A stretch of 60,478 nt of DNA from Polaromonas sp. (GCA_021737975.1 JAIPCZ010000011.1:1-60478); one strand, 5' to 3'. Shown: positions 17,531 to 30,215, counted from the first letter of the stretch. Made by a program: numbers and translations. The notes: generated by a model not told the origin, from the sequence alone.

Positions 17531-18301
17531 TCAATGTCCTCCGGTGCCTAGATAGGCTTCGATCACTTTTTCGTTGCGCTGCACATCGGCCGGCGTGCCT
17601 TCGGCAATTTGCTTGCCGTAGTCGAGCACCGTGACCCGGTCGCACAGGCCCATGACCAGTTTCACGTCGTGCTCGATCAGCAAAATGGTGCGGTTGTCGT
17701 TGCGGATTTTGTCAATCAGTTCACGCAACATCACTTTTTCGGTGCTGTTCATGCCGGCAGCCGGCTCATCAAGCGCAATCAGTTGCGGGTCGGTGGCCAG
17801 GGCACGGGCAATTTCAAGGCGCCGCTGGTCGCCATAACTCAGGGTGCGGGCCTTGTAGTCGGCCAGACTGGCAATGCCCACATAGTCCAGCAACTCCAGG
17901 GCACGCTCGGCGATGGCGGCTTCTTCAGATTTGAAACCCCGGGTGCGAAACACGGCCCCGATCAAGCCGGAATGGGTGCGCACATGGCGTCCCACCATCA
18001 CGTTTTCGAGCGCCGTCATTTCGGCAAAGAGACGAATGTTCTGGAACGTGCGCGCAATGCCGGCCTTGGCCACCTCGTGCACGGCGGTGGGCTGGTAGGG
18101 CTTGCCGGCCAGTTCGAAGTTGCCTGTGTCCGGGGTGTACAGACCGGTGAGCACGTTAAAAAAGGTGGTTTTGCCAGCGCCATTGGGTCCGATCAGGCCA
18201 TAGACCTGGCCGCGCTTGATCAGGATGCCCACATCGCTCAAGGCCTGGAGGCCACCGAAACGCTTGGACACGCCGGTAACGTTGAGTACGGTGTCTGTCA
18301 T
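17531..18301 (-). CDS. livG: branched-chain amino acid-type ABC ATPase LivG
   Basis: ATP-binding subunit of 256 residues. Walker A is GPNGAGKTTFFN, the family's RTFQNIRLF segment follows, signature LSYGDQRRLEIARAL, Walker B IALDEPAAGMN, and the switch region is IEHDVKLVMGLCDRV. Pairs with LivF under the LivHM permeases. Spacing to both neighbours is short, so it is one operon. Confidence 0.9.
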   Translation of the reverse strand: MTDTVLNVTGVSKRFGGLQALSDVGILIKRGQVYGLIGPNGAGKTTFFNVLTGLYTPDTGNFELAGKPYQPTAVHEVAKAGIARTFQNIRLFAEMTALENVMVGRHVRTHSGLIGAVFRTRGFKSEEAAIAERALELLDYVGIASLADYKARTLSYGDQRRLEIARALATDPQLIALDEPAAGMNSTEKVMLRELIDKIRNDNRTILLIEHDVKLVMGLCDRVTVLDYGKQIAEGTPADVQRNEKVIEAYLGTGGH

Positions 18302-18327
18302 GTCAATTCTTTTTCAAAAGGGCCGCA

Positions 18328-19413
18328 TCAGGGCTTGGTCGTTTGCAGAGATTTGCCGTGTTCTGGCGACGGCCACAAACCGCGCGGACGCAGAAGCATC
18401 ACAATGATCATGGCCAGCGCAATCAACAACTGGCGCAATATGGAGGCATCAAGCCGTCCATCGGTCAGGTTCTGCAGGGGGCCCGCCACGTAGCGCAACA
18501 CTTCGGGCAGGGCTGACAGCGCAATCGCACCCAGCACCACCCCCGGCAGGTGGCCTATGCCCCCCAGCACCACCATCGCCACGATCATGATGGACTCCAT
18601 CAAACTGAACGACTCGGGCGATATGAAGCCCTGGAAGGACGCAAACATGGCGCCGGAAACACCGCCGAATGTGGCCCCCATGCCGAAGGCCAGCAGTTTC
18701 AGGTTGCGCGTATTGATGCCCATGGCCTTGGCCGCAATTTCGTCCTCGCGAATGGCCATCCAGGCCCGGCCCACGCGCGAAAGCTGCAGTCTGTGCGAGA
18801 TGATCACGCTGACCACCACCAGCGACAGGAACAAATAGTAGTACAGCGAGACCGAGGCGAGTTGAAAGCCGAAGATTTCCACTTTTTGACCCATGCTCAG
18901 GCCAAAAAAACTCAGCGAGTCAATTTGTCCCAGTCCCTTGGGGCCGTTCGTGATGTTGACCGGATGGTCCAGGTTGTTCATGAAGACGCGAATGATTTCG
19001 CCGAATCCCAGCGTCACAATGGCCAGATAGTCACCGCGCAGGCGCAAAGTGGGCGCACCCAGCAAGACGCCCAGCAGCCCGGCCAGGCCCGCCGCCGCCG
19101 GGATCACCAGCCAGATCGGCAAATGCAGGCCATCCGGGAACAAGGCGGCAATGGCGGGGAAAGTTTCGACCAGGTGCGGCGACGCCAGCAAGGCGTACAT
19201 GTAGGCACCGATGGCAAAAAATGCCACATAGCCCAGGTCGAGCAGGCCCGCATAACCCACCACAATGTTCAGGCCCAGCGCCAGCAGCACATACAGCAGG
19301 GCCATGTCGGCAATACGCACCCAGGCATTGCCAAAACCTTGAAGCACCAGCGGCAGCACCAGCAAACCCAGGGCTGCCAGCAGGAAAACGATGATCTGTT
19401 TTTGTTGTTTCAT
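18328..19413 (-). CDS. livM: branched-chain amino acid-type ABC permease LivM
   Basis: Inner-membrane permease of 361 residues with about ten hydrophobic segments. LGLNIVVGYAGLLDLGYVAFFAIGAY is split around the typical LivM signature, and REDEIAAKAMGIN is the conserved cytoplasmic EAA-like loop. Forms the channel with LivH. Confidence 0.9.
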   Translation of the reverse strand: MKQQKQIIVFLLAALGLLVLPLVLQGFGNAWVRIADMALLYVLLALGLNIVVGYAGLLDLGYVAFFAIGAYMYALLASPHLVETFPAIAALFPDGLHLPIWLVIPAAAGLAGLLGVLLGAPTLRLRGDYLAIVTLGFGEIIRVFMNNLDHPVNITNGPKGLGQIDSLSFFGLSMGQKVEIFGFQLASVSLYYYLFLSLVVVSVIISHRLQLSRVGRAWMAIREDEIAAKAMGINTRNLKLLAFGMGATFGGVSGAMFASFQGFISPESFSLMESIMIVAMVVLGGIGHLPGVVLGAIALSALPEVLRYVAGPLQNLTDGRLDASILRQLLIALAMIIVMLLRPRGLWPSPEHGKSLQTTKP

Positions 19414-19424
19414 GACGGGTCTCC

Positions 19425-20354
19425 TTACGCCCGGTCCGCCACCCGTTCACCCAGCAGCCCCGAGGGCCGCAGCGTGAGCATGATGATCAGCATCACAAAC
19501 GCAAATATGTCCGAGTAGTGGCTGCCCAGCACACCGCCCGTGAGCTTGCCGATGTAGCCGGCACCCAGCGACTCGATCAGGCCCAGCAGGATGCCGCCGA
19601 CCACCGCGCCGGCCAGGTTGCCGATGCCGCCAAAAACGGCCGCGGTAAAGGCCTTGAGGCCTGGCAAAAAGCCCATGGTGTGCTGCACCGTGCCGTAATT
19701 GGCTGCCCACATGATGCCGGCAATGGCCGCCAGCACGGCGCCGATCACAAAGGTCGCTGAGATCACGAGGTCGGGCTTGACTCCCATGAGCGCCGCGACC
19801 CGCGGGTTTTCAGCCGTTGCCCGCATGGCGCGCCCCAATTTGGTGTAGTTGACGAGCCACATCAGAGTGGCCAGCGCACAAGCCGTGAGCCCCAGAATCA
19901 GGATTTGGGTGAATGAAATCACGGCGCCGCCAATTTCATAAGGCTCACCCCCGAGCAAATTAGGGAACGGCTTGTAGTTGGGCTTCCAGATGATCATGGC
20001 CATCGTCTGCAGGAAGATCGACATGCCGATGGCCGTGATCAGGGGCGCCAGGCGCGGGCTGTTGCGCAAGGGCCGGTAGGCCACTTTCTCGATCGTAAAG
20101 TTGAGCGCGGCCGCCACGATGCAGGCAATGATCAGGGAGATCAGCAGGATGAGCCAGCCCGGTGCCCCGGGCATGGCTTCCTGCATCCAGCCGATGATGG
20201 TCCAACTGGTCAGCGCGCCGACCATGAGCACCTCGCCGTGGGCGAAGTTGATCAGGCCGATGATGCCGTACACCATGGTGTAGCCCAAGGCAACCAGGGC
20301 ATACATGCTGCCCAACACCAGACCGTTGATGATCTGCTGGATCAAGGTTTCCAT
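19425..20354 (-). CDS. livH: branched-chain amino acid-type ABC permease LivH
   Basis: Inner-membrane permease of 309 residues. It starts METLIQQIINGLVLGSMYAL and has the signature GLINFAHGEVLMVGA plus the loop RAMRATAENPRVAALMG. First gene of the operon, with a GGAGGAAA ribosome site upstream. The usual periplasmic binding protein (livK) is not next to it and must be encoded elsewhere if the system works. Position beside the purine locus hints at a nitrogen-rich substrate such as urea or an amide, but this is only inference. Confidence 0.9.
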   Translation of the reverse strand: METLIQQIINGLVLGSMYALVALGYTMVYGIIGLINFAHGEVLMVGALTSWTIIGWMQEAMPGAPGWLILLISLIIACIVAAALNFTIEKVAYRPLRNSPRLAPLITAIGMSIFLQTMAMIIWKPNYKPFPNLLGGEPYEIGGAVISFTQILILGLTACALATLMWLVNYTKLGRAMRATAENPRVAALMGVKPDLVISATFVIGAVLAAIAGIMWAANYGTVQHTMGFLPGLKAFTAAVFGGIGNLAGAVVGGILLGLIESLGAGYIGKLTGGVLGSHYSDIFAFVMLIIMLTLRPSGLLGERVADRA

Positions 20355-20567
20355 ATTTGTGTTTCCTCCGATTTTTGGCCGGTTGATGTGCCAGCGATTT
20401 TGCTGACGTGTTCTACAGCCTTATGAGCCTTGCCATTGTGTTGACGGCAAGCCTGCCAACGACGTGTTTGTATAAATGGATTGTAGCCAAGAGGTCGCCC
20501 CATGAAGGTGCATCAAAGCACGGGTTTACCCTCGCAAATGATCATCTCATGCAAGACCGATGCCATG
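20355..20567. other. intergenic region upstream of livH
   Basis: About 210 bases between the rarA stop and the livH start. It should hold the livH promoter. I see the ribosome site next to livH but no confident -35/-10 pair, operator or small RNA. Confidence 0.4.
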
Positions 20568-21848
20568 TCAGAGCCCTTGCGCATTACGCTCCTTGAGCGC
20601 CTGCAGTTTCTCGGCAATTTTGATCTCCAGCCCGCGCGCCACCGGTCGGTAAAAACCCGGCTCGGCCATGCCTTCGGGCAAATAACGCTCCCCCGCCGCA
20701 AAACCGTCGGCTTCATCGTGCGCGTAACGGTAGCCTTTGCCATAGTCCAGTGCCTTCATCAACTGGGTCGGCGCATTGCGCAGGTGCATGGGCACCGGCC
20801 GGGTGCCATCCCGCTTGACAAAGGCCTTTGCTTCATTAAACGCCTTGTAGACCGCGTTGGACTTGGGCGCCACCGCCAGATACACCACACATTCGGCCAG
20901 CGCAAGTTCGCCCTCGGGCGTGCCCAGACGCTCGTACACCTCGGCCGCATCGAGCGCCAGACGCAGTGCGCGCGGGTCGGCCAGACCAATGTCTTCGCTG
21001 GCCATGCGGATCAGGCGCCGCGCCATGTAGCGCGGATCAGCGCCCCCGTCGAGCATGCGCATCAGCCAATAGAGCGCGGCATCAGGATCGGAGCCGCGCA
21101 CACTTTTGTGCAAGGCGGAGATGGTGTCGTAGAACTGCTCGCCGCCCTTGTCATACCGGCGCATGCGCTCACCCAGCACCTTGAGCAGCCACACGTCGGT
21201 GATCTCGTCACGCTTTTCCTGCGTTGCCGAAACCGCCAGCGTTTCCAGCGTGTTGAGCAGGCGCCGCGCATCGCCATCAGCGTATGCCACCAGTCGGTCG
21301 ATCGCCGCGGGCTCAATCGGGGGCAGCGCTTGCAGCGACTGTGCCGACGCCACAATCTGCTGCAGATCCTCGGCCGTCAAAGGCTGCAACACATAGACGG
21401 CGGCACGTGACAACAGGGCCGAGTTGACCTCAAAAGACGGGTTCTCGGTCGTGGCCCCGACAAAAGTGAACAAGCCGCTTTCCACATGCGGCAAAAACGC
21501 GTCCTGCTGCCCCTTGTTGAAGCGGTGCACCTCATCGACAAACACCAGCGTGCGCCGCCCCTGTTGCTGGGCCAGCTGTGCTTTTTCAACGGCTTCACGA
21601 ATGTCCTTGACGCCGCCCAGCACCGCGCTGATGGTGATGAACTGGGCGTCGAATGCATCGGACATGAGACGCGCGATGGTGGTCTTGCCGGTGCCAGGCG
21701 GGCCCCAGAAAATACAGCTGTGGGGCTGGCCGGACTCAAACGCCAGGCGCAGTGCCATGCCTTCGCCCAGCAAATGCTGCTGGCCCACAACCTCGCCCAG
21801 ATTTTTTGGGCGCAATCGTTCTGCCAAAGGGGGCGTGCCTGATGTCAT
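20568..21848 (-). CDS. rarA: replication-associated recombination protein A (AAA+ ATPase)
   Basis: Cytoplasmic AAA+ protein of about 426 residues, also called MgsA, acting at stalled replication forks with SSB. Seen: PLAERLRPKNLGEVVGQQHLL at the start, Walker A GPPGTGKTT, Walker B LVFVDEVHRF, sensor 1 GATTENPSFEVN, and the C-terminal MgsA region (SVRGSDPDAALYWLMRMLDGG). The ATG at 21848 starts just before the conserved region; the open frame 13 codons further up adds unrelated sequence. Gene order ftsK-lolA-rarA is the common proteobacterial one. Confidence 0.94.
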   Translation of the reverse strand: MTSGTPPLAERLRPKNLGEVVGQQHLLGEGMALRLAFESGQPHSCIFWGPPGTGKTTIARLMSDAFDAQFITISAVLGGVKDIREAVEKAQLAQQQGRRTLVFVDEVHRFNKGQQDAFLPHVESGLFTFVGATTENPSFEVNSALLSRAAVYVLQPLTAEDLQQIVASAQSLQALPPIEPAAIDRLVAYADGDARRLLNTLETLAVSATQEKRDEITDVWLLKVLGERMRRYDKGGEQFYDTISALHKSVRGSDPDAALYWLMRMLDGGADPRYMARRLIRMASEDIGLADPRALRLALDAAEVYERLGTPEGELALAECVVYLAVAPKSNAVYKAFNEAKAFVKRDGTRPVPMHLRNAPTQLMKALDYGKGYRYAHDEADGFAAGERYLPEGMAEPGFYRPVARGLEIKIAEKLQALKERNAQGL

Positions 21849-21905
21849 GGGGTCAATTCTGTCAGATCGATGGAGACACCCGGTCATGGCCGCAACAGGC
21901 TGCTC

Positions 21906-22576
21906 TCACTGCCGGATCAGGTCTGCGCCCTCAGGCGTTTTGAAGTCGAATGCCTTGGCGGGCGGCACCAGGTTGACTTTGAAGCTTCCGAAGGTGAGCA
22001 CCGAGCGCTGGCCAAAGCTGTCCAGAATTTCCAGCACCTCCAGCACCGTGCTGGCCGCTGCCGCATCCGCTGTCGACCTGAAACCAACCCGGACCGACTG
22101 CAACTGCCCGTCATTTGATTTCGGCGTAGCCAGCACCCACTGCAAGCCGTCCTTGTCGGGCGCATCGGCCAAGACAAAATCAGCTTGCAAGGCCTGCACG
22201 TCGGCCGCCGAGGCAATCAGCGCGGCAGGTGTCGCGCCTAGCACCGCAGACTGCTTGCGCGCGGTGACCTGGTTCAGGTCGACATCATGCAACCACAATG
22301 TCTGGCCGTCAGCCACGATGCTCTGCACAAAGGGCTTGGCATAGTCGAAGCGGAACCGGTTCGGCCGTGAAAACTCAAAGCGCCCGCTCGAAGTCTTGAC
22401 CCGCGGCGCCTGCCCCGCGCGGGCGGGCGAAGTCACCACCTGGGTGAAATCTGCCTGGCCGGTCTTGACCGTCCTGACAAAGTCTTCCAGACTTTTCAGA
22501 CCACCAGCGTTGGCCGCAGTGGCACAAGCAACCAACAAAAAAGACGAAACCAGGAGTCGATTTATTCCCATTTTCA

Positions 22577-22580
<4 letters not shown>
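21906..22580 (-). CDS. lolA: outer-membrane lipoprotein carrier protein LolA
   Basis: Periplasmic chaperone of 224 residues that takes lipoproteins from the LolCDE complex to LolB. Has a Sec signal peptide ([17 protein letters not shown]) and the LolA fold signatures [19 protein letters not shown] and [15 protein letters not shown]. Its start overlaps the ftsK stop (ATGA). lolD and lolC lie in the same window at 48.8-50.9 kb. Confidence 0.92.
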
Positions 22581-25934
<3,354 letters not shown>

Positions 25935-25958
25935 ACCCAGGCAGTTCCCCGCCCGGGC

Positions 25959-25964
25959 TATAAT
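25959..25964 (+). promoter_or_regulatory. -10 element of the rpmB-rpmG promoter
   Basis: A perfect TATAAT lies in a GC-rich context about 120 bases upstream of rpmB. The -35 region is weak. The long leader may fold, with GC-rich stems around 25975-26045, but I could not assign it to a known regulatory RNA. Confidence 0.6.
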
Positions 25965-26085
25965 GCCGGGCTTTGCTGCCTACCCGTTAGGGATTGGGCT
26001 GCAGACGGGTTACCGCCACCCTCTTCTTGGCGAGGTGAGGCCTCTGGCGTCAGTCAGGGCCGTTTAATAGTATCGGAGTGTCCAC

Positions 26086-26319
26086 ATGGCACGCGTATGT
26101 GAAGTCACGGGCAAAGGCCCGATGGTCGGGAACAATGTTTCCCACGCCAACAACAAAACCAAGCGCCGGTTCCTGCCGAACCTGCAATACCGCCGTTTCT
26201 GGGTGGAGTCTGAAAACCGCTGGGTTCGCCTGCGGATTTCGAACGCCGGTCTGCGTTTGATCGACAAAAACGGTATCGACGCTGTGCTCGCAGATCTGCG
26301 CGCACGTGGTCAGGCCTAA
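26086..26319 (+). CDS. rpmB: 50S ribosomal protein L28
   Basis: 77 residues with the L28 signature: N-terminal [22 protein letters not shown] and the basic [11 protein letters not shown] segment. The mature start ARVC follows the ATG at 26086, with a GGAG ribosome site. First gene of the rpmB-rpmG operon, a standard proteobacterial pair. Confidence 0.97.
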   Translation: MARVCEVTGKGPMVGNNVSHANNKTKRRFLPNLQYRRFWVESENRWVRLRISNAGLRLIDKNGIDAVLADLRARGQA

Positions 26320-26341
26320 ACCCATTTACTGAAAGAGCACC

Positions 26342-26512
26342 ATGGCTACCAAAGGCGGACGCGAAAAAATCAAGCTGGAATCGACAGCCGGCACCGGTCA
26401 CTTCTACACGACTGACAAAAACAAGAAAACCACTCCCGAGAAATTGCTGATCAAGAAATTTGATCCCAAAGCTCGCAAGCACGTGGATTACAAGGAAATG
26501 AAACTGAAGTAA
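26342..26512 (+). CDS. rpmG: 50S ribosomal protein L33
   Basis: 56 residues, reading [20 protein letters not shown] at the start and [19 protein letters not shown] at the end, the characteristic L33 ends. It lacks the zinc-binding cysteines of C+ L33 paralogues, so it is the Zn-independent form. It lies 22 bases after rpmB and is followed by a strong terminator. Confidence 0.97.
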   Translation: MATKGGREKIKLESTAGTGHFYTTDKNKKTTPEKLLIKKFDPKARKHVDYKEMKLK

Positions 26513-26530
26513 TTCGGTTTTCTTCCAACA

Positions 26531-26557
26531 AAAAGCCCGCAGTTCGCGGGCTTTTTT
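26531..26557 (+). terminator. Rho-independent terminator after rpmG
   Basis: AAAAGCCCGC (26531-26540), a 5-base loop, then GCGGGCTTTTTT: a 10-bp stem running into a T tract, 18 bases after the rpmG stop. The A/T symmetry could also let it serve the convergent receptor gene. Confidence 0.92.
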
Positions 26558-26589
26558 GCGTCTGAAGCAGTCGCGGCAGCGCCCGACCT

Positions 26590-28764
26590 TTAGAAGTCCA
26601 CCGTCACGCTGGCGCGCAGTGTGCGCGGCGTTGCGGGAAACAGGTACACACCGCCCCAATATGTGGTCGGCGCCTCGCGCCAATAGCTGCGGTTGCTCAG
26701 GTTCTCGATGTTGAAACGCCAGACCGTTTCTTTGCCCGCCACACGCTGGATGTAGCTGAACCCCGCATCAAGTTGCCAGGCAGAGGGCAACCCAACCCTC
26801 CCGTCCGCCGTCACCTTTTTGCCGTTCTCGAAAGTGGCCAGCCCATTGAACGACAGGCCGGGTAGTGCCGCGAGCCTGTAATCGGCAAACAACGAGGCTT
26901 TTAAACGCGGCAGGTTGGTCACACGCTGCCCCACCAGCGGCTGATCGACGGCCTCGGTGTACTTGGCATCGAGCGCCATCAGGCTGGCTTGCAAGGACAA
27001 CGCCGCATCCAGGCGGCCGGCGGCGCTCAATTCAATGCCGCGATGGCGTGCGGTCTTGGCGCCAGCCACCTGCGTCGGCAACGCGGCCGGATCTGCTGCT
27101 GGCACGTCATCGGCATAGGGCTTGTCGACGCTGAAGGCTGCCGCGGTCAGCAGCAGGCGTGGATTGGCCTGCCATTTCAGGCCAATCTCGGTTTGCTCAC
27201 TCTTGAGCGCCGGCAGCACCTGCCCCGAGTTGGCAAACCGGTCCGGCCGATTGGGCACGGCTTCGAGTTCCACGCCCTGGCCCCAGGACACATAGATCGT
27301 CGTGCTTGGGCCGGGCGACCAGGCCAGCCCGGCCCAAGGCGTGGTCACCGTCTGCTCAAACGAGACGGCGCGCGTGCCGTCGCTGCGCTCGCTGCTGCGG
27401 ATCAACCGGGTCACACGGGCACCGACAAACGACTGCACGCCCGGGCTCAGATCGGACGTCAAGGTGGCATAGCCTGCGAGCGCACGCTCACGGCTGTCGG
27501 TATTGAGACTCGTCAGGGTGGGATCGGCCTGCAGCGCGACCGGCGCGTAGATATTGGTGATGCCGACCCAGTTGTACGCCTGCATCGGTGCCAGGTCAGC
27601 GCTGGCAGTGCGCCAGTTCAAACCCAGCCGGGTCGCGTGCTGCAGGCCGAGGGCCTTGAATTTACCGTCAAGGCGGGCGTCCCAGCTCGACACGGTGCGG
27701 CGTTCCCCATCACTGCGGTAGTCGTAAATATCCACATCGCCATTGGCACACAAACCGGGATAAACGTAGCTTGGCGCGCTGCTGCAGCCATCCGGAAAGG
27801 CAAGGCGATCGTTGATGTGGATGTTTTGGGTGTTGGCCGCGAGGCGGGCGCTCCAGTCGGCAGCCAGGCGATGCGTGATCACCACTTCGGCGGTCGTGCT
27901 GCCGCCCTGAAAGGGCTGCGACCACACTTGGTTGTTCAGGTTCAAGCGCGGATTGATGCCGCCGGGCAGCATGTCACCAACACCGTCACCGTTGCTATCG
28001 AGCAGGCCCAGGCCCGGCACCGAGGGCTGGCTCTTGCGATGGTAAGAAAAGTCTGCCGACACCGAAGTGGCTGAATCCAGCTCGGTCGCCAGGGCCAGAC
28101 TGAGCAACTGGCGCGAACCGTTCGCGTCGTCGAACTGGGGGTGCAAGCTTTCATCAACCAGGTTCAGTCGCACACCGCTCGATCCCAGCTTCTGATTGAC
28201 ATCGAGCTGAAGCTTGGCGCCGCCGCGGCCGTCGGCGCCGAGTGTTGCCCGGGTGAAGGGTTGCTTGAGCGGCAACTTGGTGACATAGTTCACCAAGCCG
28301 CCGGGCGCCGCTACCCCAGACTGCAGGCCAGCCACCCCCTTCAGCACCTCAATGCGCTCCATGCTTTCCAGCGCTATCGGCGCGATGTTCGACGTGGCCA
28401 GGCCGTTGCGGCTGAAATTGCCGCTCTGGTCGAGTAAAAATCCACGAATGGAGAGGCTTTCGATATAGCCGGTGGTGTTGTAGCTGTCGGCGAGCGAGGC
28501 GTCCAGCTTGATCGCCTGTGACAGTGTTTGCACGCCGCTGGCGGTCAACAGGTCGGCGGAGAGTACCGTGACGCTGATGGGTGATTTAGCCAAGGGTGCG
28601 CCAAAGCCGGTGACCTCTGCAGTTCCCACATCCAGCAGCGGTGCGGCTTTGCCGATCACAGTGATGGCCTCAAGCCGGGCGGGCGCGGTCTGAGCAATGG
28701 AAGGGAGGGAGGCACTTGCGGCGAGCGCCAGCGCGAACGGGGTCAGTTTCAAACGGGATGCCAT
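26590..28764 (-). CDS. TonB-dependent outer-membrane receptor under a TPP riboswitch (probable thiamin uptake)
   Basis: About 724 residues. It has a signal peptide (LTPFALALAASASLPSIAQT), a plug domain with SPISVTVLSADLL...GVQTLSQAIKLD and SLSIRGFLLDQ, and a 22-strand-type beta barrel. The barrel ends in LRASVTVDF with the terminal aromatic residue expected of outer-membrane proteins. By motif it resembles siderophore receptors (FhuA/FecA type). The leader, however, carries a clear THI box, so I assign thiamin, a thiamin phosphate or a precursor as the likely substrate; this agrees with the predicted thiamin-related receptor class in other Gram-negatives. The ATG at 28764 has an AAAGGA ribosome site; the longer frame would run into the riboswitch. 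Confidence 0.88.
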   Translation of the reverse strand: MASRLKLTPFALALAASASLPSIAQTAPARLEAITVIGKAAPLLDVGTAEVTGFGAPLAKSPISVTVLSADLLTASGVQTLSQAIKLDASLADSYNTTGYIESLSIRGFLLDQSGNFSRNGLATSNIAPIALESMERIEVLKGVAGLQSGVAAPGGLVNYVTKLPLKQPFTRATLGADGRGGAKLQLDVNQKLGSSGVRLNLVDESLHPQFDDANGSRQLLSLALATELDSATSVSADFSYHRKSQPSVPGLGLLDSNGDGVGDMLPGGINPRLNLNNQVWSQPFQGGSTTAEVVITHRLAADWSARLAANTQNIHINDRLAFPDGCSSAPSYVYPGLCANGDVDIYDYRSDGERRTVSSWDARLDGKFKALGLQHATRLGLNWRTASADLAPMQAYNWVGITNIYAPVALQADPTLTSLNTDSRERALAGYATLTSDLSPGVQSFVGARVTRLIRSSERSDGTRAVSFEQTVTTPWAGLAWSPGPSTTIYVSWGQGVELEAVPNRPDRFANSGQVLPALKSEQTEIGLKWQANPRLLLTAAAFSVDKPYADDVPAADPAALPTQVAGAKTARHRGIELSAAGRLDAALSLQASLMALDAKYTEAVDQPLVGQRVTNLPRLKASLFADYRLAALPGLSFNGLATFENGKKVTADGRVGLPSAWQLDAGFSYIQRVAGKETVWRFNIENLSNRSYWREAPTTYWGGVYLFPATPRTLRASVTVDF

Positions 28765-28831
28765 CGAGTTTCCTTTGTCGACGGCAGGGGATGTGCCAAA
28801 GCAGCCAGGTCCGGACCAGACTGGCTTCAGC

Positions 28832-28919
28832 AACGCTTCCCTGCGCAAGTATTATCTTGATCAAGTTCCAGGGTGTTATCTCAGCCGATCTTCTTGCGAA
28901 GATCAGCACCCCTAGCGTT
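28832..28919 (-). ncRNA. TPP riboswitch (THI box)
   Basis: Read on the minus strand. P1 is formed by AACGCT and AGCGTT at the two ends. The conserved pieces are GGGGTGC, GGCTGAGAT with ACACCC, GAACTTGATC, AGATAATAC and GCGCAGGGAAG in the right order and spacing for the TPP aptamer. A variable P3-type hairpin GATCTTC-GCAA-GAAGATC sits between GGGGTGC and CTGAGA. The expression platform of about 67 bases before the receptor ATG contains a further stem around GGTCCGGACC. There is no U tract, so control is probably translational. Confidence 0.95.
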
Positions 28920-28967
28920 TACAGGACCGGCGTGCGCCGGCCTGATCGGAGAATTGTAAGAGACGAA

Positions 28968-28996
28968 TCCCTCGGGCCCGCGCAAGCCCGAAGGGA
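28968..28996 (-). terminator. hairpin after the desaturase stop codon
   Basis: TCCCTCGGGC and GCCCGAAGGGA form a 10-bp stem with one bulge and an 8-base loop, five bases past the desaturase stop. No T tract follows on the minus strand, so it is either a weak terminator or a mRNA 3'-end stabiliser. It also insulates the riboswitch promoter region. Confidence 0.55.
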
Positions 28997-29000
28997 AACG

Positions 29001-30194
29001 CTAGGAAATCCGGACCGCGCGCAGGCGCATCGAGAATTCCTGCAAGGCGGCAATGCCGCTGGCTTCGGCGCGCTGGCACCAGGCCTGCAAATCCGCGGCC
29101 AGTTGCTCGCGGGTGTGTGAGCGGTTCAACCAGAGCTGGCGCAACTCTTCACGCATCAGCACCATTTTGTCGAGCACGGGTGAGGCAGCCCGCACGGTGG
29201 CCAAATGTGCCATCACCGATGCAGGCACCATTTCGGCGTCGCGGTGCAACCAGCTCTGTGCCGCCTTGATCATGATGGCGTCCGGACGCCGCGCCTTCAA
29301 AGCCGCCAATTCGTCGTTGAAAGCCTGGCGCATGCCGCGCGCGTATCCGGCCATCAGTTCGTAGCGGTTTTGAATCAGCGCTTCAAGCGTATGCTCGTCC
29401 GCCTGCGCGCGCATGGCCCCCAGGGCCAGCCGCGGGGGGGTTTTCTTGACCCTGGCCAGTCCGACGCGCTGCATCAGGCTGATGTACATCCAGCCAATGT
29501 CAAATTCATAGGGTTTGACGGAGAGCTTGGCCGAGGTGGGATAAGTGTGGTGATTGTTGTGCAGTTCCTCTCCGGCAATCAGGATGCCCCACGGAGAAAT
29601 GTTGGTGCTGGCATCGGGTGCCTCGAAATTGCGATAACCCCAGTAATGGGCCGCGCCGTTGACAATGCCTGCCGCCATCACCGGTGTCCAGAGCATTTGC
29701 ACCGCCCAGACAGCGAGACCGGCGACGCCAAACAGCGCCAGGTCAAGCACCAGCATCAGGGCCACACCGGTAAAGGAAAACCGGGCATAGAGATGGCGTT
29801 CGATCCAGTCATCGGGCGTGCCATGGCCAAATCGGGCCAGCGTCTCCTTGTTTTGCGCCTCTTTGCGGTACAACTCGTAACCTTGCAACAAGACCGTCTT
29901 GATGCCGTGCACATGCGGGCTGTGCGGGTCGTCAGGCTGCTCGCATTTGGCGTGGTGCTTGCGGTGAATCGCGGCCCACTCGCGCGTCACCTGGCCGGTG
30001 GTCAGCCACAACCAGAAACGGAAAAAATGCGAGGCGACCGGGTGCAGGTCCAGCGCGCGGTGAGCCTGATGACGGTGTAAAAAGATGGTCACGCTGAGCA
30101 TGGTCACATGCGTCATGCCCAGGGTGAACAAAACCAGTTGCCAGGCGCTCAGATTCCAGAACCCGTTCGCCGCCCATTCCAACAATGAGGTCAT
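29001..30194 (-). CDS. fatty acid desaturase (acyl-CoA delta-9 type)
   Basis: Membrane-bound di-iron desaturase of 397 residues. The three histidine boxes are HRHQAHRA, HRKHHAK and HNNHHTYP, each after hydrophobic segments (about 17-38, 140-175). These give the order of OLE1/SCD-type delta-9 desaturases. The C-terminal about 130 residues are soluble and helical, longer than in DesC. The frame opens with a TTG at 30197 directly followed by the ATG at 30194, which is used. Introduces a double bond into saturated acyl chains for membrane fluidity; physiological substrate inferred from the family. Confidence 0.9.
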   Translation of the reverse strand: MTSLLEWAANGFWNLSAWQLVLFTLGMTHVTMLSVTIFLHRHQAHRALDLHPVASHFFRFWLWLTTGQVTREWAAIHRKHHAKCEQPDDPHSPHVHGIKTVLLQGYELYRKEAQNKETLARFGHGTPDDWIERHLYARFSFTGVALMLVLDLALFGVAGLAVWAVQMLWTPVMAAGIVNGAAHYWGYRNFEAPDASTNISPWGILIAGEELHNNHHTYPTSAKLSVKPYEFDIGWMYISLMQRVGLARVKKTPPRLALGAMRAQADEHTLEALIQNRYELMAGYARGMRQAFNDELAALKARRPDAIMIKAAQSWLHRDAEMVPASVMAHLATVRAASPVLDKMVLMREELRQLWLNRSHTREQLAADLQAWCQRAEASGIAALQEFSMRLRAVRIS

Positions 30195-30215
30195 CAATTT
30201 GTCTCTCTAATCGTT

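Noticed and set aside
25940-26085. Riboswitch or ribosomal-protein leader element before rpmB
   Set aside because: There are GC-rich stems, but no conserved motif I can match to a known element.
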